Source: Diphasiastrum complanatum
Lineage: Eukaryota > Streptophyta > Lycopodiopsida > Lycopodiales > Lycopodiaceae
DNA length: 64,000 nt
Assembly: GCA_029204225.1 (NCBI GenBank)
Contig: CM055093.1
Span: 24,657,912 to 24,721,911, forward strand
Reading direction: 5' to 3'
The notes below the pieces were generated by a model. The model searched no databases. It saw nothing but the letters and a program-made list of their open reading frames with translations, and was not told the DNA's origin. Shown piece by piece: positions 13,601-22,600 of the stretch (the first letter of the stretch is position 1; each line of letters starts with the position of its first letter). The translations under genes and the position numbers were made by a program.

Positions 13601-16600
13601 GGTATGAGACAGTGTATGCATGTGTAGAGTTATCAATAGCAATTCTATGAATAGTTGGTCCATGCATAAGACTCTATTCTAGGTGAATCTATGTATAGGG
13701 AACATAGGGCTATGCATGGCTATGTGCCCAAGATGCTTTTGGCTCTATATAAGAGGTCCAAACTCGCCCTACACCTCATCATGGTTCTTGATTCATTGCC
13801 AGGCTCTCACTCTACTTTCATGCTTCTTGTTCCTTGGCTTGGGGGTGAGGCTTCTAGAGATTGATTGGATGCTTCTACTTGGTTGGGTGGTTTCCCCGCA
13901 GTGTGTTATCCTTTTGTGTTTAGGATTTGTAAGCAAGATCTAAGGAGTTTCCCTTATAGTGGTATCAGAGCAAGGCTTACAAGCTTGGAGAGGTGGTGCT
14001 TTTCATTGGAGCTTGGTGGTATTCAACTAGTATTCTCATCCAAGGAGAGGAGCAAGGTTGCAAGTTGGTGGATCTTCCCAAATTCAATTTGCATGTTCCA
14101 TATCTCTCTCAAATTCATTGTGGTTTATGGAGAATTGTGCTAGGAAATCAATTTTGGTGTCTTTTTTGGAGTTTTGCATGTGTAGCTCAAAACTAGTGAA
14201 GGATCTGAAATTTCCAGCAAGGTAATTCACTTTGAAGTAGTTGAAATTCAGCTTGCATGTTGAATCTTCCCATGTATTTGAATTCTAGGCTCTTTTGTGG
14301 CCAAATTTGGCTTGTTTTCCATGATTTTGGCACAAAATTGAGGGTAGAATTCAAAATCCAGCAAGATCAGATCAATTGATTGGTTATAACTCTGTATTTT
14401 GGATTGCATGTGGATTTGGAAAACATTCTTGCCATTAATTTCCAATTGTGCCTGGTGAAAAAACCCAGAAAGGGCTAAAATTCATGATTTTTGCTTGTTT
14501 TTTCATGGAATTGGATGGTAGGAGGTTGTTGAACATCAATTGAAGCTGGGAAAAGATGAATTATAGTCTTTTGAAGCTGTCCTAGAAGTTAGAGCCAAGA
14601 ATTCCAGCAATTGGATTTGTAGGACGTCAAAAAGTGTCAAAAATTGACCAATTTTGGTGAATTTTGGGGGATGGATTTCTCTAAATCCATAAGTTATGGA
14701 TTTTTTCCAGCATGATTTGTTTTCCTTTTTACCTTCCCAGCAAGCTATCAGACCTGTAAATTGATGGGTAGAGGCTTATGTTTCAATTCCATCAACTTTG
14801 TAGCAATTTTGACTTCTAGAAACCAAGAATTCATGGTTCTCAGCCCATATTGCTTCATAGGATCTGTATGAAGGCTTCATAGAACTCTTAGAGACCATTT
14901 AAGACTGTTTGGATCATCACTTTTAGGCTTGGTTGAGTGTTTGCATGTCTTTTGACATATAGGTCTTGAAAAAGTGCAGCCTACTATAGCTTAATTGGCT
15001 GTTCTGAACTCGCACGTGTGAGTCCTAGGTGGCAAGATGACATGGCAAGTGTCTTGTTCACTGGCTCTCCCTCTGTACTGAGCTTTACAGCACCCAAATT
15101 GGTGTCCTGTAGCCAAAGATATGAGCATCTGAAGTTTTGCAATTTTGTGTGCAAAATTGGTAAAATTTCCAATTGTTCTGATTGCATGCATGACAATTTC
15201 CTATTTTGAAGTACTGTGCTTGCATGGAATGTCTGCATGTGGTTTCTCAGAGTGATTCTGACATGCATGAGTAGTTTAGATCTGTTTTGAGTGGTCATAC
15301 GCATGTACTCTGACGGTTAGATACAAAACTAGATTTTATAGCTGACAATTTCCATAGAACTGAATTTTTACATAAAAATCTGTAAAGTAAAAAATCAAAT
15401 TAATGTCGCATGTCTTGCATGTCTGAGGGACATTAATGAAGTAACATTAAGAATCGAACAGTGAATTGAATTTTCGATTTCGATTGCTTAACTGACTGTG
15501 AATTTTTATGAATTTTTAGAAAACGTAAAATTTTTATAAAAAATTGAAAGTGCGAAAACTCAAATTTTTTGGTTTTTTCTAGTTTCTTGTAATGTCTATG
15601 AAATTGACTAAAAATAGTGATTTGACCATACTCGAGTCAATTTTAGTCAGTTTTTAGTTAACAATACTTCACTATGAGTTAATCAGACATTAACTAAATT
15701 TAGTAATTTCTAGGATAGATATATCGAGATGGTTGAAGAAACTTCAAATCAAGTTGCAAATCCAGGTGCGCCATCTTATATGGTGATTTGTCAGCAGTTG
15801 AGTACGACACTCAATGATATGAATAATCGTAATCAGATGAGAGATCAACAAATGGAGGTTCTTTTGAATCAAGTCAAATTGATGTCTTCACCCAATCTCG
15901 GTTTTCAACCGGAGGTTTATGCGGGCGAGAAGAAGGAGAAGAAACCTGAGGTCGTCGAGGACTGGCTGGCCAAGTGGAGTAGTTACTTCAATTTGCACGG
16001 TGTTCCTGATGAGAAGAAAATTGAAAGTGTCGTGTTGTTCTTACGCGGCAAAGCGTCATCGTGGTGGCGAGATTTACCGGTGAAGCCAACTACTTGGGAT
16101 GCGTTTGCGGAAGTTTTCAAGAAAGCTTTCGTAGTTGCTTATGACGTGGACTACTACCTAAAGTTCGTGAACTGCAAGATGGGTACAAAGAGTTTAGACT
16201 CTTATATCCAGGAATTCATGGACCTATGGAATAGGGTTCCATCATTCGATGCAAAGTTGGCATTATGGCAGTTTGTCCTAGGTTTGCCAGCCGACTATCA
16301 GAACGAATGCAGGCGAAATGTGCTTCAAAGCCTCGAGGATGCGTTTCGGATTGCGAAAGCATATGATTCCACAGTGGTGGCATCCAGGAAGCAATTTGCG
16401 CAACCACTTTGAAAACCAAGAAGGGCTTATAAGCAGCGCGGTCCAGACCAAGCAAAATTCTTTGACGAATTAGATCAAGCAGCATCGAAACCCAGGAAGC
16501 TGAAGAGAAAGAGATTCAAGAAATCTATGTCTCGGGAAAAGGCTAAAAGAGAGAACTTATGTTTTGTCTGTAGGAAGCCTGGACATATGATGAAATTTTG

Positions 16601-19600
16601 TCCAGAAAGGAAGAAAGGGCCTGCTCACATGATTGAAATCCCAGGAGGCAATGGTAAGACTTTGGAAATTAACCTGACTGATTGTGAGTGTGAATGTTCT
16701 TTTAGTACTACTTCTTTCTTGCCTAATGAACTTTTCCGTTTAATTGGCACAATTAAAGATCAAGAAGGGAGTATTTTATTGGACAGTGGCTCAACTCATA
16801 ATTTTATTAATTCTCATCTTGTGTAGAAACTCAGCTTGGAAACTGAAGCCAACAATCATAGATATAAAGTTTATCTAGCTTCAGGAGCAGAGTTGGAGAC
16901 TTGGAACGTAAAAGTCCTGAAGCTCCCAGTTTTGATGCAAGGACACACAGAATTAGTTAATTTTCATGTTTTAGACCTAGCTCGTACTGATTTAATCTTA
17001 GGTTACGAATGGTTATTTAGTAAATCGCCTTCTCTGTTAATTGATTTTGAGAAACATGTTCTCAATTTCAAGGAGGGTGATAAGGTAGTTACATTATTTG
17101 GCAGTAATTTTGTACATCCGTTGGATCAGATTTCTACAGTTAATAAAATGGAAGCATTGGATTATTCTGAGTATGAAGTTTTTTCAATTTTTGCTATTCC
17201 AGCTGTGGATGTTCCTGAAATGAATCTAAATGGTTGTGAATTTTCAGCAATTCTTAACTCAGTAAATTAAGATCATGAACAAGCAGTGAAAGAACAGATC
17301 ATAAATGAATTTAGGGATGTTTTGTTCCAAAACGTACTGGGTCGGAACGTTTTTTGTTTTAAATATAAAAAAACAGGTATTAAAGCACCTGCTGGCCGCA
17401 TCTTCCTTCTTTTTGAGGGACGCATCTTGATATGCGATCTGTAGAGTTTTCTGTGAAAATCTTGTTGTATCTGTTTATCTAGTCAGAATCAAGCTTCTTT
17501 GAACCTGTCATTCATCAGATAGAAGTTGAATCTTGCATATCTATCCCTCGAACCTGTCATTCATCAGATAGAAGTTGAATCTTGCATATCTATCCCTCGA
17601 ACCTGTCATTCATCAAATAGAAGCTGAATCGCGCATATCTATGCCCTTGAACCTGTCATTCATCAAATAGAGGCTGAATCCGTTGACCCTATGCTCATTC
17701 ATCAAATCTGCTGACCCTATTGCTCATTCGTTCCCTATTGCGCATATCTATCCCTCGATGGTGAAAGATCTGATCTACTGGATGGTTGTCTCAATCGCGC
17801 ATATCTATCTCTCAACGTCTTTCCAGCATGATGAGACTCCGGCATAGATCTCCAGCGTATTTTGTTATAGGTTAAGTTAGTATCGCTTCTTTTTTCTTTG
17901 TTAAAAAAAAACTTATTTTTTAAAGATCTTTTTTGGTGAAGTTCCAGAACGGAATGCGTTCCATGCATTCCGTTCCGGAACGGGCAACTATGCTCTGATG
18001 TTAGCTTATGAACCGGGAAGGTTCCAAAATAACTCTTACCCCTGATATCATGTCCATGAGTACTAGTAGACCATTTTCTAGGGTGAGTAGTGAGTTTCTC
18101 AATGCTATCTAGTTATCTGAGTCTGGTTATGGGTTGGGTGGAAACATTGTCATAAAAACTACCAATAATATTTAATAGAAAAAGGATTCAAATTGCTCAA
18201 ATTTTTGTTACTTTTTCCCTTCCATTGTGGCTACAAAAGTAGCAAGTCCAAAGCAGGTATTAATCTTTCTGTATCATCTCAGTCGGTAGCACTTTGAGTT
18301 TTAATCGATTGATGCACCTAGTGAAACTTGCACAATATGGCATGCAATAGCATTGTCATCTCAACAGTAAAAAAAGTATAGATGATTATGTATTTGTAGC
18401 CTTGATTTTATTTTCATTGGAAATTTGAAATGCTTTCCATTTATGCAGTAAAGTTTCAAATTATACATGCTTCTATGAACTTCTTAGATTTAAGCCTCCT
18501 GAACATATTTTACCTATATTATTTTGATATATATTTTGTCAATTTGGGAAATTGCAGGTATAGATTTACCCTTTTCAACGAACTATATTATCTTGTAGCT
18601 GGAGGAACTGTTTGGACAGGTATGCTCAAATGTTGACTCTTGAGAAATAAAATTTAAACGATGTACATGTACACATATGGGGAATGTGTATATTTTTAGT
18701 GATGAAAAGTTTTTCTGACAATTTTAATTGGAAATAATTCATTGACATTGTTGCTGATGATAATGTTAGAGAGAGATTGAGAGAATTTCAATGATTTCTG
18801 TTAGTTCTGAAAATATTGCGTAAGTAAAATTAACCTCCACATTTCATCAGAGTTGCAGCGGATTGCGATCCTCTGCGAAAACGTTCCGGATCACGCGATC
18901 TAGAACGCTGGCAATCTGGGACCAGAAACGTGGTCCCGGATCGATTGAATACCCTGGTATATAGAAAATCACTCAATGGCCCAAAACTGGACGGCATTGG
19001 TCTTGAAAATCTTGGCAAACTAGATAAATGAACTGCTCTCAAAAAAACCTTTCATTTGATACCCATTTTGGCACCAAAAAAGTTTCAATTTTTTTTTTTT
19101 TGCCTTTCCGGGAAACCCTGATGGGAAATCCCGGATCACGTTCTGGAACGTGATCTGGAACGCGTTCCGGAATGCGTTCCAGAACGTGGCCTGCATCTTT
19201 GAAACTCATTCTCCTCTCACTATAATAGGAGCTGGTAAAGATAGAACCAAAATTGGGTCATTCATTCAACATGATCATGCTGAATAGGAAATGTACTAAA
19301 GACAATGGAAGACTAGTATTATGAAGCCTAACACTCTCTTCCACTCCCTTCTTGAGTTGAATATGATTTGATCAATTGACCTTTCAGGAACAAAATGGGC
19401 ACAAATTTGGATATCAGGCTAAGTATATTTGAGAAGTACAGATTTGAATGGGTCTTCCATGGAGAAAGTGGATCCTGTTAAAAGGTATCATGGCATGGGG
19501 GAAGCTAATATGGCACTTCCAATGCTGAAGCAAGCAAGAATTTGAGGTGATTCAAGATTAGGGTTGGTGCCTACTCTACCAACAAAAATTCTCGATTGAT

Positions 19601-22600
19601 GAGGAGGGTATTTTTGGAGTTATCGAACATACTCATTGCATTGGGCATAAGCATTAGGTTCAAATTGAAACTAGAATCAAAAGTAGTTGCCAACATATGC
19701 CTGCAAAAGGTTTCATTTTTGGACCTCAAAGCCTTATCTAAATTGGATTAATAACAACTTGGGCATTTAATTTCGGTGCCAAACGTGAAAAATAAAAAAA
19801 TGAAGTAGATTTGACACGCATATTCCCGTGCGTGCCAGACGTGAAGAATCTTTGTCATACAAAAATTCATGAATGCCATGATAGTCCTGCGCAGGGCACC
19901 TTGGTATTGATAAGACACGTGATCTTGTAAGAAGGCATTATTTTTGGCCATGACCACAGCGAGATGTAAAAGAGTATGTCCAGTGTTGCACAACTTGTGA
20001 CGTGAACAAGACCAAGAGAGTAAGTCCTTCGGGCTTGCTATATCCACTTGAGATATCTACAGGAAGGCAGGAAACCATCTCTATGGATCTTTGGTCTACC
20101 TAGGACCCAACCTGGGTATAACTCCATCATGCTAGTGGTAGATGTGAAAAATATCAACTAGTTTAGTTTAGTCAAGTTGAGTTTATTTGGCAATGCCAAT
20201 ATGCATTTTCAACTTAGAGATAGACTCTAGAAAGTTAATAAGGCCTAAGAATAGTGGATTTACTATTTTTGGCAACTGAGGCAAGTTGATAAGGTTGAAT
20301 TTGGACCTACTGTAATTGGTTAGTAGAGATGCATTGTTAGATCTAGGGTTTGGAAGAGATCTAGAAACTTCCATAAGTTGATAAGCTTGTGCAAGAACAT
20401 CCAAATAGGGCAAGCGGCTTTTTGCATATTTGTGATGATATAGTGGATTCTTGTGTATAGAATGCTATTTTCTTATGTGTACGAGTTCCCACGAGTGAGT
20501 ATCGTTGCTGTACGGGCTGTTGTACGGACTGGAACAATAAATTAACTTACATAAGTGTCTTTGGCAAGTTCTCATTGAGTTTACATCTTCTATGTGTAGC
20601 AGATGCAAGATTTCTACATTGTTAATGATGCTAGATGTGCTATCCATGTTACCCCCAAAGATCAAAGGGCATAAATGGATCTTTATGATATGTTTTTTTA
20701 ACAGTAGACAGGTTTTCCAAGATGGCCCATTTCATCGCAGCGACGAAGAAGGTCACAGCTCCGCATATAGCTGAGTTGTTTATCTAGAATGTGGTCAAGT
20801 TGCATGGACTTCCGAAGTCCATTGTGTCTGGTAGGGATCCAAGTTTACGGGTAGTTTCTGGATAGATGCTTGCCAAGCTATGAACACAACTGCGGATGAG
20901 TACTATTGAGCATCTTTAGACGGATGGCTAGATCTTGGAAGACATGCTTCGTGCATAGGGTGAAGGACTTACCCTTAGTAGAGTTTGCGTATAACAATAA
21001 GAGACATGCGTCCACATGATTGAGCCCTTTTGAACTCAACTATGGTTATAGGCCAGCTAGCCCAGCTACAATAGGAATTTAATGGAAGGTGCCTTTTTAC
21101 CTAGATGTAGCAAAGGTTAGAGACAACATGAAAGCTACTCATGAGAATCGTATCTATTGGAAATTTGAGATAGGAGATTGGGTATATTTACTAGTCCCTT
21201 CCAAGGTGCTACGCACAGGAAAGTGTGCCAAGATATCTCCTAGGTATGTGGACCATGGCCGATCATTAAGAACGCTAGCCAGATAGTTTACAAGCTACAA
21301 CTACACTTGGGATGCAAGGTGCCTTATTCGTACAACTACGTCTTCCCATCTGACAGCCCCTGTCACATGTTTGCATTTGTGTTGTGCTAGATATCAACTC
21401 TTTGAATGATGCAAATTATCTGTCCTTAATGTACTACTTTCTTTCTCCTTGGTACCTTATATATTCTTTGCTTTTGCTTGTTTTTCCTCACACCTTACTT
21501 AGCTGCCCACACTCATCATTATACTAGGCACGATGTGGGGATTATTTATGAAACACCTCTATTTTTCCAAAGACCTTTTAATGGGGAATCTGCTTATATT
21601 TTTGCATATCCCCAACCATAAGCCTTTGTTACATCTCCCGTCACATCAAGGCAAGATAGAAACCTTTCAAACTATTGTTCTCAATGTATGATGACAATAC
21701 TCAGAGAGACTTGCATCTCCAGGGTCTATTTCCAGATCTTGTACCAGTAGGGAAAGCTAATTTGGCTCAGGTGATAGAATCACATTCAGTAGACATATAT
21801 CATCATTGTCATACATCCAAATGATTGCATCGTTAAAATTTTCGTGCTACCAAATGCTTTCCACTCAGAGATGCCCTTTGTGTTGCAGCACCTTTCCTGT
21901 GCATCTTCGAATTTTTTCAGAATTTGTTTGGGTTTACCCCCTCTTTTTCATATCCTACATGATGTGGCATTCAAATGTTCTAGCCTCATTTGATATGTTT
22001 CAATCAAAGTTTCGAACGTATGAAATGTTGTTATTCTTAGCAAGAGATGCTTTTTTAACGGCTGGGAGGTTAAATATATCATAAAAAGTTGTTGAATGAG
22101 CATGTAAAATGAACAGAAGCATCCCATCTTTTCTGATTAACAAAGGGCATCATTGTTCATGCCAAAGACCTTTAGGCTACTAATTATCTATTCAGGATAT
22201 ATAACTCATGAACAATTTTAACTTGGACAACCACTTTTGGGAATGCAGCAAATGCTGTTGAAACACAGCAAATAACAGCCCTGTTAGTCACAGTCACATG
22301 GAGGGCCCCTTTGGGACCCCAAAAAAAGGTCGGAAAATTTGGCATTCTAAGCCGATTTGAACGAATGTGTTTGAATGCTACTATGATAATTCTTATGCAT
22401 CTGGCAGTTGTGGTTCCTGTACATGCACGTTAGTTCTGAAAAAGTCCATTTTTATCTGTTCCCTAAAATAAAAGGTATGGTGTGAAACACGCTGATTTTT
22501 TTTCTTTATAACGCTAAATGACTAGTCTTTGTAATTTCACCTTACCTCTTAACTTTCTCTTATTCAGATGGTGGACCTCCAGCACAGGGGAAAGTTGATG

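Noticed and set aside
17501-17698. CRISPR-like array
   Set aside because: The 49-bp units are head to tail without unique spacers, in a plant intron.
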